From Gracilimonas sp965227785 (lineage in GTDB: Bacteria > Bacteroidota > Rhodothermia > Balneolales > Balneolaceae): DNA of 64,000 bases. The notes below the pieces were generated by a model. It saw nothing but the letters and a program-made list of their open reading frames with translations. It did no database searches and was not told the DNA's origin. Positions 8,489 to 18,167 of the stretch are shown piece by piece; within the stretch, counting starts at the first letter, position 1; every line of letters starts with the position of its first letter. The stretch covers positions 2,418,001-2,482,000 of the forward strand of contig NZ_OZ245785.1 in NCBI RefSeq assembly GCF_965227785.1. Reading direction: 5' to 3'. The position numbers were made by a program, and so were the translations under genes.

Positions 8489-10012
8489 ATGTACAAGTCC
8501 TTCTTACTAATTTTAGCCTTGCTCTCGGCCGGTATTCTTGTTTCAGGCTGCGATGCCGGCTTATCAGGTACGGCTTCAGAAAATCAGCCTCCTTCAACTA
8601 ATCTTACCGTTGAGAGAATAAACAGAGGAGATGATTTCAGGCTATCCAGCCAGATTAATATTTCCTGGTGGGGCAACGACCCGGATGGGTATGTTGTGGG
8701 CTATGAGTATGCTATTAATGATACCAGTGAAGATGCCTGGACTTTTACTGAGCGATCTGACAGTACCTTTATACTGCCGATTACAGAAGGTCAAAGTGTT
8801 GATGATGTTCTTTTTAAAGTTCGGGCGGTAGATAATGAAGGAGCAAAAGACCCTGTTGGGGCTCGTTTGGTTTATCCCATAGTTAACTCAATCCCCAGTG
8901 TTTCTTTTATCCAAACTGAAACCCCGCCGGATTCTTTATTTGCTATCAGTAGTTTTGGGTGGCGCGTTGATGATCCGGATGGTTTGTTGAATATCCGATC
9001 TACAGAAATTGCTATTAATGATACCGTTGATGGTTGGGTTGATATTCCTTTTTCCGAGGAGAATGAAGGCCGGGTGTTTATCTCTTTAGAAGTAGATAAT
9101 ACCACGACAGGTACTAAAACCGCGGATGTGTTTATTGGAAGAGGCTACAGTACCGGCGTTAATGAATCTGGTGAACCCATTCAAATTCCGGGTATTGAAG
9201 TCGGAGCCATGAATACTGCTTATGTAAGATCTATAGATGCGGCCGGAGCGACAAGTGCGGTTGACACAGTGAGTTGGTTTGTTAAGCCACAACTTTCAAA
9301 AGTACTCTACATCAATGATGTAGGGAATAATACGTATATGGAGAAGCAGCAGGAGCATCTCTCATACTTAGATAGCTTTGGTATAAATCCGGATGTTTGG
9401 TTTATAAACTCGGGCCAGCCTTCACTGGGTACTATAGAGTTGTCTGAACAGTTTCCAACAGTTATAGATCCTACTCTGAGAAAGAGTCTTGCTAAGTGGG
9501 ACCACATATATTGGGTATCTAATGATATCGATAGGAATATTGTACATGCTCTTGAGATTACAACTGAATTTTTTGCGCAAGGTGGCAATATGTTTGTGAA
9601 TATTCCTATGAAGCAAATTAGTCAGGATGATGACGTCTTTAATTTCTTGCCTGTAGATTCTTTAGGATATTTCCCTTCAGGAAGCCGAAGTACCGGTTTT
9701 GTAATAAATGAAGATGCAGAAGTTACACCGACTGATGGGGGAGCTCCTGTACTCTCAGTGGAGTCCAGAACAGTTGGAATATATCCATTAAAACCACTTA
9801 GCGGGGCTAATTTGTTGTACGAGACAGATTTCAGGACTACTACCTTAACCGGGCAAGTTGAGGACTATACCAACTTTGAAGGGGTTGCGATAGAAAATCC
9901 CGAAGGTAATGTGATCTATTTCGGAATAGATATTACCACGATCAATGGAAATGACAACTTAGCAGACCTTATTGAGTACATCTGCATCCAAAGGTTAGGT
10001 TTCAGCAACTGA
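8489..10012 (+). CDS. Lipoprotein with two Fn3-like domains and an amidotransferase-like C-terminal fold
   Basis: A 507-residue lipoprotein: the signal sequence ends in lipobox VSGC (Cys at ~21). Two related segments (about 45-135 and 140-265) share the pattern WWGNDPDGYVVGYEYAIND / GWRVDDPDGLLNIRSTEIAIND, which looks like a duplicated Fn3/Ig-like domain. From about residue 267 (KVLYINDVGNN ... HIYWVSNDID ... FFAQGGNMFVNIPM) the protein resembles the class I glutamine-amidotransferase-like Rossmann fold, without an evident catalytic Cys nucleophile; this is fold-level inference. Only 7 bases separate it from the TonB-dependent receptor gene, so they are probably co-transcribed and the proteins may work together at the outer membrane. 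Confidence 0.72.
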   Translation: MYKSFLLILALLSAGILVSGCDAGLSGTASENQPPSTNLTVERINRGDDFRLSSQINISWWGNDPDGYVVGYEYAINDTSEDAWTFTERSDSTFILPITEGQSVDDVLFKVRAVDNEGAKDPVGARLVYPIVNSIPSVSFIQTETPPDSLFAISSFGWRVDDPDGLLNIRSTEIAINDTVDGWVDIPFSEENEGRVFISLEVDNTTTGTKTADVFIGRGYSTGVNESGEPIQIPGIEVGAMNTAYVRSIDAAGATSAVDTVSWFVKPQLSKVLYINDVGNNTYMEKQQEHLSYLDSFGINPDVWFINSGQPSLGTIELSEQFPTVIDPTLRKSLAKWDHIYWVSNDIDRNIVHALEITTEFFAQGGNMFVNIPMKQISQDDDVFNFLPVDSLGYFPSGSRSTGFVINEDAEVTPTDGGAPVLSVESRTVGIYPLKPLSGANLLYETDFRTTTLTGQVEDYTNFEGVAIENPEGNVIYFGIDITTINGNDNLADLIEYICIQRLGFSN

Positions 10013-10019
10013 GGTTATT

Positions 10020-12974
10020 ATGAAAAGATTTAATCTGATTTTATTATTGTTTACGCTTTTGGGAACAGCTTCGGTGTGGGCTCAAAATACAGGGTCTATT
10101 TCCGGAACCATCACCGCTGATGAAACCGAAGAGCTTCTGATAGGTGTAAACGTTAGGATTGTGGGAACCTCTTTTGGTTCAGCAACCGATCTTGACGGTG
10201 AATACATCATCCGAAATATTCGTCCCGGTCAATATAACATTGAAATAACCTATGTGGGTTTTGAGACGGTTCTGCTTACCGGTATTCAGGTGGAAGCTGG
10301 TGAGACCACAGAACTGAATTATGCCCTGCGCGAGCAGGTATTGAGTGCCGAAGAAGAGGTAATTGTTGTGGGTGAAGCTCCCATTTTTGATGTAGAGAAA
10401 TCTTCAACCTCATCTACTATTTCCCGTTCTGATATTGAGGCTGCCCCGATTCAAAAAGTTGAAGACGCGGTGGCTCTTCAATCCGGTGTTGTTAAAGACC
10501 CAACCGGCTTATATATCAAAGGCGGACGTGCCTACGAGACCGGTTATGTAGTTGATGGAGTTTCCGCCCAGGATCCGCTGGCTGGAACAGGATTTGGTCT
10601 GGATCTGGGTTCAAACTCATTCAGTAATGTGGAAGTTATCACCGGTGGTGTTGGCGCTGAATATGGTGATGTAACCTCCGGGGTGGTATCGGTTAAAACC
10701 CGTGACGGTGGTGATCGTTACGAAGGCAGCTTTTCTCATAAACGGGATAATTTTGGTTCTAACGTAATGTCTCATGAGTCTAACTTCTTCGAAGACGTTT
10801 ATGAATTAAGCATTGGCGGGCCGGAACCCATTACCCAAAAGTTATTACCGCTGGCCGGGCTTAATATTCCGGGGGATGTATATTTCTTTGCCACCGGGCA
10901 GATATCTACAGCTGATGGATACACCAAATTATCTGCTGACCAGATTCGGTCATCTATCGTGGATAATACATTTTGGTCACCCAGACAAGGGAACCGCTGG
11001 AACGGGATGATGAAGCTGACTTATAACATTAAGCCGGGAATGCGCCTGCAGGGTGCGTACCAGCGGTCACTGACCATCAACCAAAATACCCGGATGCTTC
11101 AAATCACCGGGGCAGATACCCAAATTCAGCCCGGTTTTCAATTTGCATTCTCTAATGGCTTTCTCGACAATGCCAACACCTACACGCACGACAGTAACCT
11201 TTCTTACCTGAAGTGGACACACACCATTTCGCAAACCGCTTTTTATGAAGTACAGGCCAGCCGGCTATTTACGCGCCTGAGAGCTGATGCCAACGGCAGA
11301 GACTGGCGCCCGGAAAACGTGGATGGAGAATTTGATCCCGGAAGTATCAATACCTATCCCGGAGAGGAGTTTCAGGGAACCGATGACTTTACCTATGTGC
11401 TTGCCGGCCCCGGTTACATCAATAACGGAGGAATTGCTACCCTTTGGCATGATCACTTTGCTGAAGAGCTGACGCTGAAATCCAGCCTTACCAAGTATTT
11501 CAATGAGCGGAATAATCAGCTGGTTTTCGGTTTTGAAATGAAATTCAACGATTACCAGTGGATTGATATAACACGCCCGTGGATTGGTGCTCCTATTCGC
11601 ATTGATGAAAACACCGTTTCGGAAACATTCCGGGTTGGAGAAAGCTTTGATGCCTGGAGAGTTAAGCCGACGCGCGGAGCTTTCTTTATTACTGATAAAA
11701 TTCGATACAACGGATTGATTGCAAATATCGGTGGGCGTTTCGAATATTGGTCGCCCGGCTCCTATGTGGATGAGCGCGTACAGGAAGCCCTGGACCCGAA
11801 TACCTATTCCACCATTCCGGAGTTTATCGCTCAGGATTACCTTGATGAGACCACGGAGATTTTCGGGAATCGGTATAAGTTTATTTTCCTGCCGAAAGTA
11901 AACGTTTCCTTCCCGGTGAGAGAAAACCAGGTGCTGTTCTTTAATTATGGTCATTCAGCCCGTATCCCTCACCCTCGATTTGTGTATGCCGGCCTGGATC
12001 CCTTTTATCAGGATCAGTCAGATCTGCCTAACCTCGGTAACCCGAATTTAGACCGGGAGATCGACATCTCTTATGAAATCGGGCTTCGAAATCAGATTAC
12101 CGCTAATGATGCATTAAACGTTTCGGCTTTCTGGAGAGATAAATATGACTTTGTAACCTCTGAGTTAATCACGGTGCCGGATATTGATGGACGTCCAACC
12201 ACCAAAGCATTCCGTATTAACGGTGATTATGCCCGCTCCCGTGGTGTTGAAGTAAGTTACATCAAACGATACAAAGATCTGCTGCAAGGTCAGGTTTCAT
12301 TCACCTATTCCCGCGCTGAAGGCCTGAGTTCAACCAACGATGATAATCTGAATGCCATCAATGCCCGCCAGAACGTGGGTAACAATATTGAGACTCCACT
12401 GGCCTGGGATCGCCCGTTTGATATAAAAGGAAATATTCGATTTACCTACGATCGTGACGAGCCGCTATTTGACCTGAAACCTCTGAATCAATTCCAGATG
12501 TTCTTGTCGGCCGTTTGGAGAAGCGGTCAGCGATATACTCCGTATGAGTTTGTTGGTTTTGAACGAAATCCTGTAACGGGTGTTCGTGACTGGCGCCCGA
12601 TATATGAGCGGTTGGATGATCCGGCTCAACGGTACAGCGAAGTGGGCCCGGCCTGGTTCTATATGGATTTCAATATGAGAAAGTGGTTCGATGTAAACGG
12701 TACCCGAATTGCTGCCTTCCTTGAGATTACAAACATTTTAAACAATCAAAGTTCTGTAATTATTAACCCGGTAACAGGTAAAGGGTACAAAAACTACCCT
12801 GCTGATCAGTCTTCACTAATTGCTCTGAGAGATAACAGAAGTTATGATGTGCCAAACAGTGTTAGAGATCCGCGGTACCTGGACCCTACCGATAATAACC
12901 TGCCGGCCTACGAAAACCCTGCGAATTACCTGGAGCAGAGACACATCGTATTTGGAGTATCTATAAACTTTTAA
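10020..12974 (+). CDS. TonB-dependent receptor with carboxypeptidase-regulatory-like N-terminal domain
   Basis: A 984-residue outer-membrane receptor. Signal peptide to ~22 (SVWAQ). Residues ~25-110 are a CarboxypepD_reg-like domain (GSISGTITADETEELLIGVNV ... SATDLDGEYIIRNI). A TonB-box-like stretch EEEVIVVGEAP precedes the plug (~125-240: SRSDIEAAP, YVVDGVSAQDP, GGVGAEYGDVTSGVVSVKT). The remainder is the beta barrel, ending in ...IVFGVSINF with the terminal Phe expected for outer-membrane assembly. It is sandwiched between a lipoprotein (7 bases upstream) and a PorV-like gene (2 bases downstream). The ligand is unknown; the PorV neighbour raises the possibility of a role in protein export/surface assembly rather than simple nutrient import. 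Confidence 0.85.
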   Translation: MKRFNLILLLFTLLGTASVWAQNTGSISGTITADETEELLIGVNVRIVGTSFGSATDLDGEYIIRNIRPGQYNIEITYVGFETVLLTGIQVEAGETTELNYALREQVLSAEEEVIVVGEAPIFDVEKSSTSSTISRSDIEAAPIQKVEDAVALQSGVVKDPTGLYIKGGRAYETGYVVDGVSAQDPLAGTGFGLDLGSNSFSNVEVITGGVGAEYGDVTSGVVSVKTRDGGDRYEGSFSHKRDNFGSNVMSHESNFFEDVYELSIGGPEPITQKLLPLAGLNIPGDVYFFATGQISTADGYTKLSADQIRSSIVDNTFWSPRQGNRWNGMMKLTYNIKPGMRLQGAYQRSLTINQNTRMLQITGADTQIQPGFQFAFSNGFLDNANTYTHDSNLSYLKWTHTISQTAFYEVQASRLFTRLRADANGRDWRPENVDGEFDPGSINTYPGEEFQGTDDFTYVLAGPGYINNGGIATLWHDHFAEELTLKSSLTKYFNERNNQLVFGFEMKFNDYQWIDITRPWIGAPIRIDENTVSETFRVGESFDAWRVKPTRGAFFITDKIRYNGLIANIGGRFEYWSPGSYVDERVQEALDPNTYSTIPEFIAQDYLDETTEIFGNRYKFIFLPKVNVSFPVRENQVLFFNYGHSARIPHPRFVYAGLDPFYQDQSDLPNLGNPNLDREIDISYEIGLRNQITANDALNVSAFWRDKYDFVTSELITVPDIDGRPTTKAFRINGDYARSRGVEVSYIKRYKDLLQGQVSFTYSRAEGLSSTNDDNLNAINARQNVGNNIETPLAWDRPFDIKGNIRFTYDRDEPLFDLKPLNQFQMFLSAVWRSGQRYTPYEFVGFERNPVTGVRDWRPIYERLDDPAQRYSEVGPAWFYMDFNMRKWFDVNGTRIAAFLEITNILNNQSSVIINPVTGKGYKNYPADQSSLIALRDNRSYDVPNSVRDPRYLDPTDNNLPAYENPANYLEQRHIVFGVSINF

Positions 12975-12976
12975 TT

Positions 12977-13981
12977 ATGAAATTCATTAAAGCATTGATA
13001 AAAAGTTGTTTGTTGTTTCTTATCGGAGGGTTGCTTTACGGCCACAGTGTCTTTGCCCAGACAAGCTATGGTGATGACCGTGCCGGTACGGAAGGTTTTC
13101 AGTTTGCTAAAATTTCCATTGACGCGCGAAGTGCGGCTATGGGTAACTCAAATATGGCCGATGCCATCGACGGATCAAGCCTGTATTGGAATCCGGCTAA
13201 CGCATCAGTGCTTGGCAGCTCCAATGTGATGCTTAATCACACCCAATATGTGGCGGATATTAACCTTGAGTATCTGAGTTATATCCATAAGCTCGGTCGT
13301 TTTGCCATCGGTGGGAGTATTCAATACCTGAATTCCGGTGAGATTAACGAGACTACCGAATTTGAACCTCTGGGGACCGGAAGAACCTTCAGTACCCATC
13401 ATATTTCAGCAGGTCTAACCGGTTCGCACCAAATCACCGACCTTTTTAGTTATGGTATTACTCTGAGATATCTGTCCGAGAATTATATCGATATCACGTA
13501 CCAAACAGGAGCCATCGACTTTGGATTTCTATACTACGTTGGCGACACCGGTCTTCGATTTGGAGTGAGCCTGAACAACTTTGGTTTTGAAGCCGCTCCA
13601 TCAGGTAAGGCTGAGTACGAAACACTTGACGGAAAAGTGGAGCAGGAGCCAACCAGCGACTTATCGCTTCCTACCCGTTTTAATATTGCCGCCGCCTATA
13701 ATGTAATAGAAAATGATAATCATGAGCTTTTGTTAACGGCTCAGATTACCAATCCGAGTGATAACTCGGAGCAGCTGAATGTAGGTGCTGAATATGGCTT
13801 TATTGGGCAGTTTTTTGTGAGAACCGGATACGAGTTCGGTGCTGAAGAAAGAGTTTGGCCAAGCTTTGGAGCCGGCGTTAAGGTTCCATTTATGGAAAAG
13901 GTATTAAAAGCAGATTACGGATACACCGTGTTTGAACGTTTAGGTGGAATCCACAGAATTGGTTTAAGTGTAGCTCTATGA
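12977..13981 (+). CDS. PorV/PorQ-family outer-membrane protein
   Basis: A 334-residue beta-barrel protein. Signal peptide to ~28 (SVFAQ). The N-terminal signature FAKISIDARSAAMGNSNMA ... GSSLYWNPANAS is characteristic of the PorV/PorQ (UPF0164) family; the rest has alternating beta-strand patterning to a C-terminal IGLSVAL. PorV is the T9SS outer-membrane component that hands cargo to the sortase PorU. This copy sits inside a receptor/lipoprotein operon instead of with por core genes, so it may be a dedicated paralogue rather than the housekeeping PorV. It starts 2 bases after the receptor stop and overlaps the next gene by 4 bases (ATGA), indicating translational coupling. Confidence 0.82.
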   Translation: MKFIKALIKSCLLFLIGGLLYGHSVFAQTSYGDDRAGTEGFQFAKISIDARSAAMGNSNMADAIDGSSLYWNPANASVLGSSNVMLNHTQYVADINLEYLSYIHKLGRFAIGGSIQYLNSGEINETTEFEPLGTGRTFSTHHISAGLTGSHQITDLFSYGITLRYLSENYIDITYQTGAIDFGFLYYVGDTGLRFGVSLNNFGFEAAPSGKAEYETLDGKVEQEPTSDLSLPTRFNIAAAYNVIENDNHELLLTAQITNPSDNSEQLNVGAEYGFIGQFFVRTGYEFGAEERVWPSFGAGVKVPFMEKVLKADYGYTVFERLGGIHRIGLSVAL

Positions 13982-15273
13982 AACAAGCAGTAAACAAAAT
14001 TTTTATCGGTACTTTGATCCTGACGGCCGGAATGCTGTATGGGTGTGACAGTATTTTTGGAGCCAAAGACAATGACACCACGGACGAGATTTTTGAAGAG
14101 GGAAGTATTGACCCTACTCTGGAATCCGTAGAAGGCTATGCACCGGTACTTCCTTTCTGGGGCGAATTTGATGCTCCTACCGATGTATTTGTAGGCTTCG
14201 ATCGGTTTGTATATGTAACGGATGCACAAGGGGTTCACCTGCTGGATCGAGCTGACCTGAACCCAAGGGTTACTATTGAACTGGATGGAGCTAATGCCGT
14301 TACGCAAGATCGTTTACTAAATGTTTATGTTTCCGCACGAATCGATACGGTCATCGAGTCTGTTGACCCGAACATAACCTGGAACTTGCCGGCTGTTTAC
14401 AAAATTAAGAACATGAACGGCACGGGACCTCTTACAATCGTTGATACACTCATCTTCCCTTTTGATGACGCCAGTTTGAGTACATCTGCAGCACAAAATG
14501 CACGTTTAAATCGCGGATCAAACATCAACTATGAAAGGGTGGAAATTACCGGGGTTTCGGCTATGGCCGACAACTCGATTTACATCACCCGACGAGGCCC
14601 CTTTAATGAAACCAATCAGGTAGCCGCTCCCGACAACACGGTTCTTGAATTCAGAAGAATCTCGGAAAACGGCGAATTGACCGGCAAGATGGAAAATGTT
14701 CGTCAAATTCGAACCTTGAATCCGGTTACTCCTTCACTCAGAAGTGGAATTGGCATGAGCTCGGTAGCTACATTTGTGGCACCTCCACAGCGTGATACCT
14801 TTACAGAAGATCGCAGCTTCCTGATCACTCAAGCTGATCAAACGAAAGATATTTCATTCAGAGTGTTATGGATTAATGCAGTGGAAACCCCGGATGGCCT
14901 GGTATTTCAGCAAAACTCACAACTACTGGCACAGGATACTACTCAAGCTGATGGATTTTTATATGAGCCGGATAAGTTTCAACAACCAACGGATGTAGCA
15001 TTTGGTGGTGATGATGACAGTTACATATTTGTCGTTGATGCAGCTCAGCATAAACTGTATCAGTTTCAGTCCAACGGACAAGAAGGGGTGCCACCTCCTC
15101 CCGGAGCTGAGAATCAAACCAAACAGGTATTGGTTTCCTTTGGTAAGCTTGGGTCAGGCCCTAAAGAGTTTGACACACCAAGCGGAGTGGCGTACTTCAA
15201 TCAGGTTGTGTACGTGGCCGACAAGGGGAATAATCGTATCGCTCGGTATAAGCTTACCACGGACTTTGAATAA
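13978..15273 (+). CDS. NHL-repeat / beta-propeller lipoprotein
   Basis: A 431-residue lipoprotein; lipobox LYGC at about residue 23. Repeats of the NHL type are readable: FDAPTDVFVGFDRFVYVTDAQG near residue 60-85, QQPTDVAFGGDDDSYIFVVDAAQHKLYQF near 335-360, and DTPSGVAYFNQVVYVADKGNNRIARY at the end. Together these suggest a six-bladed-type propeller, a binding scaffold. It overlaps the PorV-like gene by 4 bases, so its product is probably made in fixed ratio with it. No catalytic residues are evident; a role as periplasm- or surface-exposed partner of the receptor/PorV pair is inference from context. Confidence 0.75.
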   Translation: MKQAVNKIFIGTLILTAGMLYGCDSIFGAKDNDTTDEIFEEGSIDPTLESVEGYAPVLPFWGEFDAPTDVFVGFDRFVYVTDAQGVHLLDRADLNPRVTIELDGANAVTQDRLLNVYVSARIDTVIESVDPNITWNLPAVYKIKNMNGTGPLTIVDTLIFPFDDASLSTSAAQNARLNRGSNINYERVEITGVSAMADNSIYITRRGPFNETNQVAAPDNTVLEFRRISENGELTGKMENVRQIRTLNPVTPSLRSGIGMSSVATFVAPPQRDTFTEDRSFLITQADQTKDISFRVLWINAVETPDGLVFQQNSQLLAQDTTQADGFLYEPDKFQQPTDVAFGGDDDSYIFVVDAAQHKLYQFQSNGQEGVPPPPGAENQTKQVLVSFGKLGSGPKEFDTPSGVAYFNQVVYVADKGNNRIARYKLTTDFE

Positions 15274-15349
15274 CACTGAAGGGTGGTTTAACGCAGCTGT
15301 TAAGTCATAATAAAACCTGATCGTAACATTATCTTAATCTTACAATTTT

Positions 15350-15357
15350 TATTTTTG
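15350..15357 (+). promoter_or_regulatory. Possible Bacteroidota-type -7 element (TAnnTTTG)
   Basis: TATTTTTG matches the TAnnTTTG -7 consensus of Bacteroidota housekeeping sigma promoters and lies 33 bases before the ATG of the receptor gene at 15391. No clear TTTG -33 partner is visible, so the call rests on one element and location only. Confidence 0.3.
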
Positions 15358-15390
15358 GTTGCTATTAAAAACCTCAAATAAAACACACAA

Positions 15391-18084
15391 ATGTTACGCT
15401 ACTTATCTATAGTTTTTTTAAGTCTGATTGTGTCAGGTTCTGCTCTTGCGCAATCAACAATTACGGGTAAAGTTACTGACGCCCAAACGGGTGAGCCCAT
15501 TATTGGTGCCAATATTTTAGTAATGGGTACCACTCAAGGTGCTGCTACCGATCTTAACGGAGAGTATGAGATCGAAGATGTTGATACCGGCACCTATAAC
15601 CTGCGAGTTTCTAACATTGGGTATATTACGCTGATGGAAGAAATTACCGTTGGTGAAGGAACCCTTACCCTCGATTTTGAGATGGAACTTACCAGTGAGT
15701 CCCTGACATCACTTGAGGTATTTGCATCTCGTTCTGACCAAACCACTCCGGTTGCTTTCTCGGATGTAAGCCAGGAAGAAATCAGAGTTCAGTTGGGTTC
15801 TCGTGACCTTCCTGAAGTATTAAACGTTACACCTTCGGTTTATTCAACCAACTCAGGTGGCGGTGCAGGTGATGCCCGTATTAACGTTCGTGGATTCAGC
15901 CAGAGAAATGTGGCTGTAATGATTAACGGTGTACCTGTGAACGATATGGAAAATGGCTGGGTATACTGGTCAAATTGGGACGGTGTTGGTGATGCTGCCC
16001 GATCTATTCAGGTTCAGCGTGGTATTTCCAATGTGAATCTGGCGGTTCCATCTGTGGGTGGTACTCTGAATATTATTACCGACCCAAGCAACAACGAAGC
16101 CGGTGGTATGGTAAAATTCGAAAACGGGAGTGGAGCATTTAACAAAACAACCCTGATGCTAAACTCAGGCCTGATCAACGATAAGTTTGCCATCAGCGCT
16201 GTAGGTGTGCGAAAAGAAGGTGAAGGTATTGTTGATGGAACATGGACCGACTCCTGGGCCTATCATTTAGCTGCTTCTTACCAAATTAATGACGATAACA
16301 GACTGGATCTGTTTGCTCTGGGAGCCCCTCAGCGTCATGGTCAAAACCTGTACGCCCAAAACATTGCTACCTACGACCGCAGTTATGCCCTTGGTCTGGA
16401 TAGTTATGATCCTGCCGCTGCAGATGAATTCTGGGAAAAAGGAAGATTGTTCAATTCCAACGTTTCCGGAGTTTCCAACAGCTACGATGGAAACCAATAC
16501 GTTGGTGACGGCTGGATAAACCCAAGCATCCAAAGCCGTTATTCTAAAAACTTCCTGAACGAGCGTGAAAACTTCTTTCACAAGCCACAGGTGAACTTGA
16601 ACTGGTATAGTGAGCTGACTGATAAACTTACTTTAACCAACGTGCTTTACTACTCAGGTGGTACCGGTGGAGGAACAGGTACACTTGGAGATATTGAATA
16701 TGACTACAGCCACGCACAGCGAATTGTAGACTGGAATGCTACCATCGCCGATAACCTGGCCAACGTGGATGTAAGCGGAGATGCAGTTGCAAACGGCATT
16801 ATCAGAAACAGCCGAAACAATCAATGGACAATCGGTGATATCCTGAAGCTTTCTTACCAGGCAAGTGATGAGCTTGAACTGCAAGCCGGTTTGGACTGGA
16901 GGACAGCTGAAATTGAGCACTACCGTGAAGTACGTGATCTGCTTGGTGGACTTTATTACGTTGACAACTCCAACGACCTGAACCCAAATCGTGAAACACG
17001 CCTTGGTGATAAAGTGGCTTATAACTTTGACAACACCGTTGACTGGTTAGGCGGTTACCTGCAGGGAGAGTATTCTAAGGATAACTTCAGTACCTATGCT
17101 ACGGTAGGTATTTCTACAGTGAAATATTCACACTTGAACTACTTTCTGGATGATCCAAATAAAGCAGGAATGCAGGAAACAGAGCGCGAAAGTGATAACC
17201 TTGTTGGATATCAGGCCAAAGCCGGTGTTCTTTATGGGTTGAATGATAACCTGGATCTTTATCTGAATGTTGGTGCAATTTCAAAAGTGCCGATTTTTGA
17301 TAATGTAATTAATGACGGAACCGGTGCGATCAACGAAGATCCTGAAAACGAAAAGTTCTACTTCTACGAAGCAGGTACTCGCTACAGAGATCCAAGCGGA
17401 CGATTTGGGTTTAACTTCAACTATTACCTGACCGACCGTCGTGACCGTTCTTTCACGCGGGGAATTAACTTTCAGGATGGAACTGAAGGCTTGATTAACA
17501 TCACCGGCCTTGACCAAATGCACACAGGAGTTGAGCTGGAAACATCAGCAAAACTTGCTGAATGGGCCCGACTTGATGTTGCCGCTTCTCATAACTTGTG
17601 GGAATACAAGAATGATGTAACAGCTCTGTACACTCCGGATCAGAACAATCCTTCTGACCAGGACACAGTGAGCCTTTTTGTAGAGGGATTGAAAGTAGGT
17701 AACGCACCGCAAACACAGTTTGCTTACACTCTGACGGTAGAGCCAATGCAAAATCTGGACATCACATTGGTAGGTACTACATTTATGCGCTACTGGTCAG
17801 ACTTTGACCCGTTAGACAGAGACGATCCAAGCGATCGTGCCCAAACATGGCAGGTACCTAACTATACAGTATTCAATGCTCACTTGAACTATGCCCTGCC
17901 GGGTGTGTTTGAAGGAAGTTCCCTATTTCTGAACCTGTTTAATCTGTTTGACAATACATACATCCAGGATGCAACAGATAACAGTAGATTTAACGGATAT
18001 GACGGAGATCACGATGCTGATGACGCCGAAGTATTCTTTGGGCTTCCAAGACGATACAACTTTGGAGTTAGAATCAACTTCTAA
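15391..18084 (+). CDS. TonB-dependent receptor with carboxypeptidase-regulatory-like domain
   Basis: An 897-residue outer-membrane receptor. Signal peptide to ~22 (SALAQ); residues ~23-105 CarboxypepD_reg-like (TITGKVTDAQTGEPIIGANI ... ATDLNGEYEIEDVD). Plug domain about 115-230 with EIRVQLGSRDLPEVLNVTPSV, DARINVRGFSQRNVAVMING and VNDMENGWVYWSNWDG, a signature of CirA-like receptors of this phylum. Barrel to the C-terminus ending NFGVRINF. It has its own 117-base upstream region and a strong terminator downstream, so it is probably a separate transcription unit from 8489-15273. Ligand not determinable; siderophore, vitamin or peptide are all possible. Confidence 0.85.
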   Translation: MLRYLSIVFLSLIVSGSALAQSTITGKVTDAQTGEPIIGANILVMGTTQGAATDLNGEYEIEDVDTGTYNLRVSNIGYITLMEEITVGEGTLTLDFEMELTSESLTSLEVFASRSDQTTPVAFSDVSQEEIRVQLGSRDLPEVLNVTPSVYSTNSGGGAGDARINVRGFSQRNVAVMINGVPVNDMENGWVYWSNWDGVGDAARSIQVQRGISNVNLAVPSVGGTLNIITDPSNNEAGGMVKFENGSGAFNKTTLMLNSGLINDKFAISAVGVRKEGEGIVDGTWTDSWAYHLAASYQINDDNRLDLFALGAPQRHGQNLYAQNIATYDRSYALGLDSYDPAAADEFWEKGRLFNSNVSGVSNSYDGNQYVGDGWINPSIQSRYSKNFLNERENFFHKPQVNLNWYSELTDKLTLTNVLYYSGGTGGGTGTLGDIEYDYSHAQRIVDWNATIADNLANVDVSGDAVANGIIRNSRNNQWTIGDILKLSYQASDELELQAGLDWRTAEIEHYREVRDLLGGLYYVDNSNDLNPNRETRLGDKVAYNFDNTVDWLGGYLQGEYSKDNFSTYATVGISTVKYSHLNYFLDDPNKAGMQETERESDNLVGYQAKAGVLYGLNDNLDLYLNVGAISKVPIFDNVINDGTGAINEDPENEKFYFYEAGTRYRDPSGRFGFNFNYYLTDRRDRSFTRGINFQDGTEGLINITGLDQMHTGVELETSAKLAEWARLDVAASHNLWEYKNDVTALYTPDQNNPSDQDTVSLFVEGLKVGNAPQTQFAYTLTVEPMQNLDITLVGTTFMRYWSDFDPLDRDDPSDRAQTWQVPNYTVFNAHLNYALPGVFEGSSLFLNLFNLFDNTYIQDATDNSRFNGYDGDHDADDAEVFFGLPRRYNFGVRINF

Positions 18085-18123
18085 ATCCATTAAGGTATCA
18101 TCAATTCTACGTTAAATTTTGAA

Positions 18124-18154
18124 AGCAGCCTGTCTTTTGACAGGCTGCTTTTTT
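18124..18154 (+). terminator. Intrinsic terminator
   Basis: An 11-bp perfect stem AGCAGCCTGTC (18124-18134) / GACAGGCTGCT (18139-18149) with a TTTT loop and a T-run. It ends the receptor transcript; the next start codon is only 14 bases after the T-run. Confidence 0.92.
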
Positions 18155-18167
18155 ATTGTACATCACT

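Noticed and set aside
11265..11954. 229-residue frame on the minus strand within the TonB-dependent receptor gene
   Set aside because: It mirrors the codon pattern of the receptor on the other strand, and has no ribosome binding site or recognisable domain.
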